A model generated the notes under the pieces. The model was not told where the DNA came from and ran no database searches. It worked only from the letters and a program-made list of their open reading frames with translations. A stretch of 21,901 bases of DNA from Bacillota bacterium (GTDB taxonomy: Bacteria > Bacillota > UBA4882 > UBA8346), in NCBI GenBank assembly GCA_023436305.1, contig JAEZJQ010000111.1, positions 1-21,901 on the forward strand, in the 5' to 3' direction. Position numbers and translations under genes: made by a program. Each line of letters opens with the position of its first letter. Position 1 is the stretch's first letter. Below, piece after piece: positions 1 through 7,450 of this stretch.

Positions 1-184
1 TGGTGTGAGGCGTCCGCATTTATAGCTTAAGGTAATTGTTTATTGAGAAGTTAGGTAAAAAAAGATGCCACCCATTTTGCGCATTATACTTATGGTTTGA
101 ACGATAAATTATAAATTTAATAAACTCCCTTAGCATTGGCTATAACGATTATATGGGTTAAAAATCGAGTAGGAGGCTCTTTAA
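1..184. other. Non-coding segment downstream of the response regulator gene
   Basis: AT-rich sequence beyond the stop codon of the minus-strand response regulator. I see no convincing ORF, no strong hairpin followed by a T-run in either direction, and no recognisable RNA gene. The operon's terminator, if it has one, is either weak or lies to the left of the window. Confidence 0.5.
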
Positions 185-1792
185 TTATTGAACAGACTCT
201 TTAAATTGATCCCGGTACTCGCTCGGCGTCAATCCGACAATTTTTTTAAAACAATTACTGAAATAAAACGAATCTTTATAACCAACGGCGGTTGATATCT
301 CATAGATTCTCATATCGGAATGCTTAAGCAATTCTTTTGCTTTGGTAATCCGCAGCTCAGTAAGGTAATCAATAAATTTCTTCCCAATTCTTTCATTAAA
401 TAAAATACTCAAATAACCGGTACTAATATTGTATTGATCGGCAATTGCCGATAAAGTAATATCCTCGCAATAGTTCTGATCAATATATTGACGGATTTGA
501 TCAACTAATTTTTGGTTTAACGAGGAACGTTTGGTGATAATGTATTGATTGATCCGATCAAAAAAATTTTGGAGTATTTTTTCTAATTCATTCAAATTAC
601 CGGCTTGATTTACCATCGTTAAAGGTGAAAAATCGGTTTCGAAAATCTCATTCGGATTATACCCTAACTCATTTAAAATAATGTAAGTTAATAACAAGAG
701 GTTGCTGGCTAAGATCTGGAGTGATTGCGGAGACATCTGGGATTGTCGCATTTCAGCGATGAGTGCGGCTAAATCTTCCCGAATCAAATGATTGGCCCCG
801 ATTCGTAAATCATTAAAGATACGGTTCTGATAGAGTGAATAAAAATGTTTGTCATAAAAAGGATTATCCAAATGCAAGTCATTAATTGAATATACCCGGT
901 CATTCCCATATAAATAACTATATTGAATGGCTACGCATGCTTCTTGGTATGATACTGAAAAGTCTTGAAGGCTTCGGTACCGGTTACCCACTCCTAAAAT
1001 CAACGATTGATTTAATAACATTTTTAACTGGACCAAATACTCTTCAAGCCGCATTGCCAAATTGGGGTCCGGTGCAAAGAAGATTACCACCATCTGATTC
1101 CGTTGATGGTTAATAATCCGATGACGATATATTCCGCCTTCTAATAAGCGGATTAATTGCTGCTTGAATTGTAAATTAATAAGATATTTCTCCTCCTCGC
1201 TGGCGGTCCGCAACTGGCTTTCGGGAATTTCGATCACAATCACTTGACCATCAAGTGAAGCTAACTCTGTCAAACCCAAAAAACTCATTTTCGCATTGAT
1301 ATCGGTCCCGGCAAGATTTCCATTGATTAAATCGGTAAAAAATTTCTCCCGCAAGGTATCCATATTTTGCCGCAATTGTTCTCTCAAACCATACAATTCG
1401 GATTTCTCCGCGCATTCTTGTTCCAACTTTTCCTTTAACCGCAGCGCGATATCCAGTAACTTACGACTGGCGAACGGTTTTAATAAATAATCCGATACGT
1501 TGAATTTAATTGCCTCCTGGGCATACTCGAACTCCGCGAAACCTGAGATGATGATAATCTTCATCGGGTGGTTGCGCGTTTGGATCTCCCGGATCAAATC
1601 AATTCCATTCATTTTCGGCATTTGAATATCGGTGACCATAATGTCCACCGGATTTTGCTCAATTAACTTCAACGCTTCCACACCATTACCGGCGCTTAAA
1701 ACCGGATCAAAACCATGTTCGGCCCAAGACACATTATAAACTAATTTCTGTCGAATCGCTTCTTCGTCCTCAACGAGGAGTAAACTGGTCAT
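185..1792 (-). CDS. Response regulator, REC domain plus AraC-type DNA-binding domain (YesN family)
   Basis: Cytoplasmic transcription factor of a two-component pair. Residues 1-120 form a receiver domain: acidic pair E8/D9, phospho-acceptor D55 in the VTDIQMPKMNG motif, S83, and K105 in DYLLKPF. A middle region (about 120-425) of roughly 300 residues is typical of long YesN regulators and has no clear catalytic motif. Residues 428-530 hold two helix-turn-helix motifs of the AraC family (ITLSAIADQYNISTGYLS, then IYEISTAVGYKDSFYFSNCFKK). A perfect AAGGAGGAG ribosome binding site stands just upstream of the ATG. The gene lies 18 nt downstream of the histidine kinase and is clearly co-transcribed with it. 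By analogy with C. beijerinckii YesN it should activate a sugar-transport operon, and the paralogous ABC operon in this window is the prime candidate (inference). Confidence 0.93.
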   Translation of the reverse strand: MTSLLLVEDEEAIRQKLVYNVSWAEHGFDPVLSAGNGVEALKLIEQNPVDIMVTDIQMPKMNGIDLIREIQTRNHPMKIIIISGFAEFEYAQEAIKFNVSDYLLKPFASRKLLDIALRLKEKLEQECAEKSELYGLREQLRQNMDTLREKFFTDLINGNLAGTDINAKMSFLGLTELASLDGQVIVIEIPESQLRTASEEEKYLINLQFKQQLIRLLEGGIYRHRIINHQRNQMVVIFFAPDPNLAMRLEEYLVQLKMLLNQSLILGVGNRYRSLQDFSVSYQEACVAIQYSYLYGNDRVYSINDLHLDNPFYDKHFYSLYQNRIFNDLRIGANHLIREDLAALIAEMRQSQMSPQSLQILASNLLLLTYIILNELGYNPNEIFETDFSPLTMVNQAGNLNELEKILQNFFDRINQYIITKRSSLNQKLVDQIRQYIDQNYCEDITLSAIADQYNISTGYLSILFNERIGKKFIDYLTELRITKAKELLKHSDMRIYEISTAVGYKDSFYFSNCFKKIVGLTPSEYRDQFKESVQ

Positions 1793-1810
1793 GACAACTC
1801 CTCCTTCATA

Positions 1811-3610
1811 CTAAACCGCTGGAATCCATACAGTCACTCTTGTTCCAGCTCCGGGAGCGCTCTTGATGGCAAGTCCGTACTCCTTTCCAAACGCCAGTTG
1901 AATTCGTTCATTCACATTGCGGATTCCAAAACACCGTTTTTCAGTTTCCTCGGTTTTACATCCTCGCAAGCATAGATTAATTTCATCGACTTTTTCCGCC
2001 GGCATTCCCAGACCATTATCAATAATATCGAAGTAAACCAAATTGTTCTGCAGATATCCTTTGATAATAATCCGGCCTTCCACTTGCTCTAACTCCCGGA
2101 TTCCATGATATATCGCATTTTCCACTAATGGTTGTAAAATCAACTTAATGGTTTTATGGGAAAAGAGGCGTTCGTCAATGTCGAATTCATAATTATATTT
2201 ATCTCCATGGCGGAACCGCTGGATATATAAATAGTTTCGAATGTGTTCAATTTCCTCTTTAATCGAAATAAACTCTTGTCCATGGCTAAGACTGGTTCGG
2301 AAAAAAACCCCCAAGGCTTCAACCATTTTAATAACATCCTCATTTTTATTGGTTTCCAATAAACCAATGATTAGGTCTAATGTGTTATAGATAAAATGTG
2401 GTTTGATCTGTTCCTGCAAAGCAATCATTTCGGTTCGTCGTAGTTTCTTCTGCTCCTGAACACTTTGATCCATTAATTGACGGATCCGCCCCAACATTTG
2501 GTTAAATGTTTTTCCCAATTGACCGATTTCATCGTTCGTACGAATTACTACGTTCGTGTTAAGATCACCCGCTGCCAATTGCATTGAGTCCTGAAGTTCT
2601 TTAATCGGTTGTGTTAGTAAACCTGCAAATATAAATGCCACTGTAATAATGACAATAATAGTACATAAAATTACGACCAATGAAATTTGGGAAATTTTTT
2701 GCATCTCGCGGATCAGTTCATTTTGATTTGAAATTCCGACAATCTTCCAATGGGTCGGATTTATTTTTTTAATAGTAACGTTTTGATTATGCGGTATCGA
2801 GTAAAAACCAGGTTTCCATCCGTTAGTGGGTGTTTTACCCAAAATTATACCAACCGGTTGACCGATCAATTCTGACTTGGGATGATAAATAATTTGATCA
2901 TTTCGATCAATTAACATGATATAACCGGCATTACCCAATTTAATATTCCGGCAGATCCGGTCGATGAGTTTCATTTCAATATCAATACTCATAATTCCCA
3001 ATGAGTTATCGTAATCACCACGGATCGCTTGCCCAACGGAGAAAACCTGGCCGCCGAGCCAATCGGGATGAGGTCCCCAAAAAGCTACTTGATCATAATT
3101 CACCGGATACTTGGTTAAAGTTTGATACAATATATGGTCATCTAAATTTATATGAGTTATGCCAAGACAACTGATTTTAGTTCCACCGGCAGTGATAATC
3201 GACACATCGCGTAAATCGCTTTTAATTTTCTTTATATTATTCAGATTTTCCCATGCACGAAAAGTATATTTCCGATTTTCTTCAATATTTCCGGCCATAC
3301 TCAGTTTAATAAACTGTAGATAATAATAATCGTTCCTTAATTCAAACATTTGATTCAAATCGTTAAGATAAATCTGCAGGTTCCGGTCGACCCGGCCAAT
3401 CACTTCCTGGGTATATGTTTGAATATTATTCTTTAAAATATCCAGATAGATTTGATAGGAAAAAAGGGACAATAAAATTAACGGAACAAGGCTTAATACC
3501 ATCAATGCCAGAATAAACTTCGACCGGATCGAATTTAACCGGAAGCCGGCCAGACGTTTTCTGAAAATGGCCATACCCGTATTTTTAAAGCCCGCGCGTG
3601 CGCGCATCAT
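1811..3610 (-). CDS. Membrane sensor histidine kinase (YesM/LytS-type, HAMP plus His_kinase plus HATPase)
   Basis: 599-residue membrane kinase. TM1 lies at about residues 32-54 and TM2 at about 309-331, enclosing an extracytoplasmic sensor of about 255 residues that looks like a double-Cache fold (FDP-free; it contains GIMSIDIEMKLI and GYIMLIDRNDQII). A HAMP domain follows (about 328-382). The catalytic region is the YesM type: phospho-acceptor H405 in QIKPHFIYNTL, N-box N498 in LVENAIYHG, G-box DNGLGM (531-536) and FGIRNVNERI (561-570). The start overlaps the stop of the upstream sugar-binding protein gene by 4 nt (ATGA), so the two are translationally coupled. This supports a complex between the binding protein and the kinase sensor domain, as known for XylFII-LytS in C. 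beijerinckii. The sugar sensed cannot be read from the sequence. The N-terminus begins MMRARAG from a GC-alternating tract. Confidence 0.93.
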   Translation of the reverse strand: MMRARAGFKNTGMAIFRKRLAGFRLNSIRSKFILALMVLSLVPLILLSLFSYQIYLDILKNNIQTYTQEVIGRVDRNLQIYLNDLNQMFELRNDYYYLQFIKLSMAGNIEENRKYTFRAWENLNNIKKIKSDLRDVSIITAGGTKISCLGITHINLDDHILYQTLTKYPVNYDQVAFWGPHPDWLGGQVFSVGQAIRGDYDNSLGIMSIDIEMKLIDRICRNIKLGNAGYIMLIDRNDQIIYHPKSELIGQPVGIILGKTPTNGWKPGFYSIPHNQNVTIKKINPTHWKIVGISNQNELIREMQKISQISLVVILCTIIVIITVAFIFAGLLTQPIKELQDSMQLAAGDLNTNVVIRTNDEIGQLGKTFNQMLGRIRQLMDQSVQEQKKLRRTEMIALQEQIKPHFIYNTLDLIIGLLETNKNEDVIKMVEALGVFFRTSLSHGQEFISIKEEIEHIRNYLYIQRFRHGDKYNYEFDIDERLFSHKTIKLILQPLVENAIYHGIRELEQVEGRIIIKGYLQNNLVYFDIIDNGLGMPAEKVDEINLCLRGCKTEETEKRCFGIRNVNERIQLAFGKEYGLAIKSAPGAGTRVTVWIPAV

Positions 3611-4668
3611 TTCATCTCCCAGGGTTTAGTTACTCTCAGCAACTGATGAAAACTTGATTGGTCCGCGATCTCCAGGCCGGTATCGATATATTCGAAAGGA
3701 ATACTTTTTCCATGAATCGCATTGAGCAAATACTTCACCGTTAAATCGCCCATATTTCGAAAGTTTTGTCCGACTAAGGCTTGAGCAAAACCCCTGGAGG
3801 CAGCTTGAAGTACCGGATAAAAAGTATCCATGGAAACGGCGATTCCACCCCGCCGGCACCATGCTTGATAAAAAGGCATAGATTCGGTAGGGGCAATAAA
3901 AACCCATCCGCCGGTGAAATAGAACACTTCAGTCTCCGGATGATCTTTGATATATGATTCCAGTAATTTCGCGCCATAGGTTGTATCGTCATTACAGGCT
4001 AAAGTAGTGATATATTTCAATTGAACATGGCCTGTGGTAGCATCTTTAAAACCCCGAATCCGTTCATTTAAATTATCAGATCCCAGTTCCCCCGTCAAAA
4101 TCACTGTGTTTAACGGCTTTTTTGCCAAATTCCGCGCATTAATGATCTTAACCATTGCCTGGCCGCAAGCTAGGCCTGCCTTGTAATTATTTGTGCCACA
4201 ATAGAATAAGCGTTTACTATTCGGACAATCCGAGTCCATTGTTGATACTTTGATCCCCGCGGCGCAAGCTTCAGCTATTACTCCCCTTAATTTATCGGGA
4301 TCGCTGCAACTGACAGCAATCCCGTTTACCTTGCGCCGGATCAATCCTTTAATAATCTTGACTTGCATATCGGGATCATTTGTGAAAGGAGCAACCCATT
4401 CCAAAGTTACATTGAGCCGGCGGGCAGTTAATTCAGCAGCTTCTTTGGCATCAAAAAAAAATGCATTATCTAAAGATTTTGGGCAAATTGCAATGATAAT
4501 TGGTTTTTTCTTAATGGGTGAATGAGAAGTAATCCGTTTATTCGAATTGGTTACGATTTTTTCAGTTCCAGAGGCTGCCAATAAAATTTCTCCGGATAAA
4601 AAACCAAGTAAAATTAAATTTAACCAAAAACCGAATTTGAATTTCCATAAACAGAAATGTTTGAGCAT
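3607..4668 (-). CDS. Periplasmic sugar-binding protein acting as sensor subunit (XylFII-like)
   Basis: 353 residues. A hydrophobic N-terminal segment (about 12-32) acts as signal peptide or membrane anchor. There is no lipobox cysteine. From about residue 55 it is a type I periplasmic-binding protein (Peripla_BP_4/RbsB-like): IIIAICPKSLDNAFFFDAK, GLIRRKVNGIAVSCSD, AAGIKVSTMDSD, FYCGTNNYKAG, ALVGQNF. By eye it shares about half of its residues with the ABC-transporter binding protein at 19325-20290, including CPKSLDN/IPKSLDN, FYCGT-NY-AG, GGW and GGI-VSMDTFYPVL. It is encoded not with permease genes but first in the sensor kinase operon, overlapping the kinase gene by 4 nt. That is the arrangement of the xylose sensor XylFII. 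I therefore infer a ligand-binding co-sensor, not an uptake component. AAAGGAGG ribosome binding site; ATG start. Confidence 0.9.
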   Translation of the reverse strand: MLKHFCLWKFKFGFWLNLILLGFLSGEILLAASGTEKIVTNSNKRITSHSPIKKKPIIIAICPKSLDNAFFFDAKEAAELTARRLNVTLEWVAPFTNDPDMQVKIIKGLIRRKVNGIAVSCSDPDKLRGVIAEACAAGIKVSTMDSDCPNSKRLFYCGTNNYKAGLACGQAMVKIINARNLAKKPLNTVILTGELGSDNLNERIRGFKDATTGHVQLKYITTLACNDDTTYGAKLLESYIKDHPETEVFYFTGGWVFIAPTESMPFYQAWCRRGGIAVSMDTFYPVLQAASRGFAQALVGQNFRNMGDLTVKYLLNAIHGKSIPFEYIDTGLEIADQSSFHQLLRVTKPWEMK

Positions 4669-4860
4669 CCAAACCTCCTTTAAAACACGTACTGCCTACC
4701 CTAAGAATACATTATCTTTTGGAAAAATACTATGAAAATTTATGCCGGAACCCGATTCCATGCTTTTCATGTTGGAATGGCCTTGCCATAAATGATGGAG
4801 TCAGAAGTAGCAAACCAACATAATCATGTTAAAATATTCATAATGAACGGATAAAATAAT

Positions 4861-4890
4861 TTAACATTGACTATAATTTAAAGTTATAAT
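4861..4890 (+). promoter_or_regulatory. Sigma-A-type promoter of the decayed lacI / GH10 gene
   Basis: A TTAACA -35 element (4861-4866) and a perfect TATAAT -10 (4885-4890) with an 18-nt spacer. A second candidate -35, TTGACT at 4867-4872, is only 12 nt from the -10 and is unlikely to be used with it. The block TTATAATGAATTTAAGA (4884-4900) recurs with one change at 13118-13134 upstream of the GH9 gene. Between this promoter and the divergent minus-strand operon (starting at 4668) I see no gene. Confidence 0.6.
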
Positions 4891-4900
4891 GAATTTAAGA

Positions 4901-4912
4901 TGAAACGTTTCA
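4901..4912. promoter_or_regulatory. LacI-family operator palindrome
   Basis: Perfect 12-bp palindrome TGAAACGTTTCA with the central CG pair typical of LacI/PurR-family operators. It starts 10 nt after the -10 box, so a bound repressor would block initiation. Its place just upstream of a decayed LacI-type gene suggests an old autoregulatory site. It resembles a CcpA cre site but lacks the outer bases of the 14-16-bp consensus. Confidence 0.6.
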
Positions 4913-6355
4913 TTGGCGGGTGATAATTATCGCGGCAACAATCAAGGATATTGCAAAAGAAACCGGCTCTCCCTCGGCGCCATATCCAAGTTTATCAATG
5001 ATGGAAATGTTTTAGAAGCGAACCGGGTATTAATCGAAGCGGCGATTAAAAAGCTTGATTTTAAAGTCAATGGGCTGGCTCTTTGCGAAACCTATAAAGA
5101 CTACTTTCCCATCGGGGTTGCTATTCCAAGTTCGGCTTTGGATGATGCCAACATGAGAGAGATGATTAAGAAACATTTTAATAGCGTTACGGCTGAATGG
5201 GAAATGAAACTTGGACCGATCTGGATAAGTGAAGACAACTTTAACTTTACGAATGCTGATAAATATGTGGATTTTATTACTGCAAACCATATGAGATTGA
5301 GGGGCCATTGTCTTATTTGGCATATTGAACAACCGGATTGGATTTTCAAGGATTCAACCAATCCCGCCAAACAAGTTTCCAAGGAAGTTTTGATTCAGAG
5401 AATGAAAAAATATATATCCACGGTTGTCGGCAGGTACAAAGGTAAGATTCAATGCTGGGATGTTGTTAATGAGGCAATTGATACAACCCAACCTCAAAAT
5501 TTAAGAAATACAAAATGGCTTGAGATCATCGGACCCGAATATTTGGAACTTGCTTTTAAGTTTGCCCATGAAGCGGATCCTGCGGCAAAACTGTTTTACA
5601 ATGACTTTGATACCGAAAATCCAATTAAGCGGCAAGCTATATATGATATGGTCAAAGGCCTTAAGGATAAAGGTGTTCCCGTTGATGGTATCGGTAGCCA
5701 GGGACATATATCATTAAACCAACCTCCGGTTAAAAATATTGAAGATACTGTGAAACAGTTTTCCAAACTAGGCCTGGTTGAAATTACCGAACTCGATGTG
5801 TCCGTATTCAATAGTGGAAATCCAACGGGGATATCCAAAGAAGTTTTAATTGAGCAGGGTTACCGGTATCAGCAACTCATGGAAATGCTTAAAAAATATA
5901 AAAACGTTCTCGCCGGTGTAACATTTTGGGGACTCAAGGATGATATGTCCTGGCTCTCAAGAGGAAGGATAGATGCGCCACTATTGTTTGACAAGAGGTT
6001 CAAAGAAAAATACGCCTATTGGGGTGTGGTGGATGCTTCGAAGCTCCCGGTTTATATCAAAACTTATGAAGCAGCGGATCTCATGCCGGTCTTTGCCTCA
6101 AAAACAGGACTTCCCTGGGATATCCTTAAAAAGGAAAACCTGGCCAGCCGGTCCGGTCAACCGGTGGGAGGTTTTAAATCCTTCTATGACCAAAAAAATA
6201 TTTATTTGTGGATCAATGTGAATGATCCCAAGGTAACCAAAGATTCAGTGGACGTATTTATTGATTGGAAAAATAACAAGGAAGACTCTTTTTCAAAAGA
6301 TGATTCGCGCGCGCGCCACTTATCATTTGAAATGGTCAGGAATCAGCAAGAGTAG
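4913..6355 (+). CDS. GH10 endo-beta-1,4-xylanase domain fused to a LacI HTH remnant; C-terminal CBM9 truncated (possible pseudogene)
   Basis: 480 codons from a TTG start that has no good ribosome binding site. Residues 19-56 are LacI DNA-binding-domain sequence. A full-looking GH10 barrel spans about 57-380, with FPIGVAI, LIWH, acid/base E187 in WDVVNEA, nucleophile E293 in ITELDVSV, and WGLKDDMSWL. The usual ENEMKP signature reads EWEMKL, a change in a normally conserved substrate-binding Asn. Residues about 400-460 (FYDQKNIYLWINVNDP, SVDVFID) are the front half of a CBM9. The reading frame then shifts at a CG repeat near 6305-6315 and stops at 6355. There is no signal peptide, unlike every other hydrolase here. 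I think a deletion joined lacI to an originally secreted GH10-CBM9 enzyme. The GH10 active-site residues are intact, but whether the protein is made is doubtful. Intracellular GH10 enzymes do exist, so a cytoplasmic xylo-oligosaccharide role cannot be excluded. Confidence 0.72.
   Translation: MAGDNYRGNNQGYCKRNRLSLGAISKFINDGNVLEANRVLIEAAIKKLDFKVNGLALCETYKDYFPIGVAIPSSALDDANMREMIKKHFNSVTAEWEMKLGPIWISEDNFNFTNADKYVDFITANHMRLRGHCLIWHIEQPDWIFKDSTNPAKQVSKEVLIQRMKKYISTVVGRYKGKIQCWDVVNEAIDTTQPQNLRNTKWLEIIGPEYLELAFKFAHEADPAAKLFYNDFDTENPIKRQAIYDMVKGLKDKGVPVDGIGSQGHISLNQPPVKNIEDTVKQFSKLGLVEITELDVSVFNSGNPTGISKEVLIEQGYRYQQLMEMLKKYKNVLAGVTFWGLKDDMSWLSRGRIDAPLLFDKRFKEKYAYWGVVDASKLPVYIKTYEAADLMPVFASKTGLPWDILKKENLASRSGQPVGGFKSFYDQKNIYLWINVNDPKVTKDSVDVFIDWKNNKEDSFSKDDSRARHLSFEMVRNQQE
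4929..5080 (+). pseudogene. Remnant of a LacI-family repressor (DNA-binding domain only)
   Basis: Read with one frame change, this stretch encodes a textbook LacI helix-turn-helix: AATIKDIAKETG, then SLGAISKFINDGNV, then EAAIKKLDFKVNGLA. The first part is in the frame of 4929 and the rest is in the frame of 4913. Restoring a single base after position 4967 joins them without a gap. The expected start codon reads ATC (4929-4931) instead of ATG and is preceded by GGCGGGTGAT, a plausible ribosome binding site with normal spacing. So I infer loss of the start codon, a 1-nt deletion, and loss of the whole effector domain. The sequence then continues without a break in frame into GH10 at about residue 57 of the 4913 ORF. 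The promoter and operator upstream fit an autoregulated lacI gene. Confidence 0.7.
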
Positions 6356-6431
6356 CGGTGTCAGAGGTTCCATCAGGAAAATTGCCGGAGGCGCCGTAAT
6401 GGAGGTATCAATTCCCATTGATTGGCAATAA
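6300..6431 (+). pseudogene. Frameshifted continuation of the CBM9 module of the GH10 enzyme
   Basis: One frame over from the GH10 ORF, the sequence reads TYHLKWSG, then GVRGSIRKIAGGAVMEVS and IPIDWQ, ending at a TAA at 6429-6431. The pattern (HYxxKW, then a turn, then G-V-EVxIP) is that of the later strands of CBM9. Adding one CG unit to the (CG)5 tract at about 6305-6315 restores a single frame across both parts. The last strands of CBM9 are not found downstream, so the module is also truncated. Confidence 0.6.
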
Positions 6432-6470
6432 GTTTTGGGCGCAATGAATTCACCAGACAATAAAAAAATG

Positions 6471-6501
6471 AGCCTCCTGCGAAACAAAGTAACAGGGGGC
6501 T
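6471..6501 (-). terminator. Hairpin with T-run on the minus strand
   Basis: AGCCTCCTG (6471-6479) pairs with CAGGGGGCT (6493-6501): 9 bp with one G-T pair and a 13-nt loop. Read on the minus strand it is followed by CATTTTTTTATT, the form of an intrinsic terminator. No intact minus-strand gene lies to its right, so it may be a leftover of a lost gene. On the plus strand only a weak T-tract follows. Confidence 0.5.
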
Positions 6502-6505
6502 TTAG

Positions 6506-7450
6506 CTTGAGAAAACAGTTTCAATTTGGGAAAATTATTTAGAGCAGGTATCTCCTAACAAAAAACCGATTGTACGGCGAATGTTAGCACGGGCTTATCA
6601 TAAAAAAATAAATAAAAACCCCAAACAAATAAATCAAAACGAATTAAAAAGAGTTGTAGAGCTTATGCAACAGAATATTTTTGATGAGCCAAACAAGTCA
6701 GAAAATATACGTAAAGGTAAGAATTGTTGGGTTTGAGTGCGTCGGAAGTATTCATATTGATAATTTAAACCCTCCCTATGAAAAGGATAATAGACCCCCA
6801 GTAGGGCGTGTTCTTGACGTAATGGTATTAAATAAAAGCACCTTCCCAGGCAGATTTTGCGCTCGGAATTTATGATTTTGTCATTTCCGGCGGCGGACAC
6901 CCGGACGGCGGCATCGCCGGTACGGAAAACCTGCACCGTACCTTCGGATGATAACGACAAGTTAAAACAATTTAACTAAAAAAAGCCGGGTAATAAAAAT
7001 GTTCCAAAAGCCGATAAATAATTACAATGAAGGTTTATTCGGTTACTTCCAATGAACCATGCGTATTTTACCATCGAGTTTGACTAAAACAATCGAATAG
7101 TAAAAATTTAAGTATCAATATCAGAAAAAATTTGAACACTGGAAGTATGGAAACATGATTGTTACAATAAAATGAAAAATGGTTAACTTTTTTGAGTGTA
7201 TTTGTACGTACAAGTTAAGAATTGGATCCTTTGAATGGGGGACTCGCCATTATTGGAAATGCGGAATCCAAACCTCAAGGTTGTCGCGCAAGCAAGAAGG
7301 GATGTAGTTTTAAAATATGAAAATTATACCATTGAAAAAGACAGGCTGGTATTGATGGAATAGCAACTTATACCGGAGGTGATGTTTCAAAGATAATGAA
7401 TCAAATTTGTTAGCGGGACGTGAAAAACTTATTCATTGAGGAGGTAAATT
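6506..7450 (+). other. Gene-poor segment with short decayed coding pieces
   Basis: No intact gene is visible. Coding-like pieces occur in changing frames. One runs 6506-6736 (51 codons from an ATG at 6581, containing VRRMLARAYHKK and NELKRVVELMQQ). Another is an ATG ORF at 6681-6875 without a ribosome binding site. A third lies around 6845-6951 (ADFALGIYDFVISGGG, GTENLHRTFG). The last is a 42-codon ORF at 7235-7363 (LLEMRNPNLKVVAQARRDVV) preceded directly by an in-frame stop and with no ribosome binding site. I recognise none of them. Changing frames, missing starts and lack of ribosome binding sites suggest several degraded genes. The last 250 bp are the leader of the 7451 gene and contain an AraR-type palindrome. 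Confidence 0.5.
7202..7213. promoter_or_regulatory. AraR-type operator palindrome upstream of the beta-helix enzyme gene
   Basis: TTGTACGTACAA, a perfect 12-bp palindrome in the context TATTTGTACGTACAAGTT. It matches, from memory, the core of operators bound by AraR, the arabinose-responsive GntR/LacI chimeric repressor of Bacillota. It lies 237 bp before the start codon at 7451. No araR gene is in the window. A second exact copy lies inside the gene at 7656-7667. Confidence 0.6.

Noticed and set aside
4901..4912. CcpA cre site
   Set aside because: The 12-bp palindrome lacks the flanking bases of the cre consensus and sits at the start of a lacI remnant, so a LacI autoregulatory operator is preferred.
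6634..6960. 108-codon minus-strand ORF with a nearby minus-strand terminator
   Set aside because: No ribosome binding site and no recognisable domain; overlaps coding-like pieces on the other strand. Kept only as part of the decayed region.
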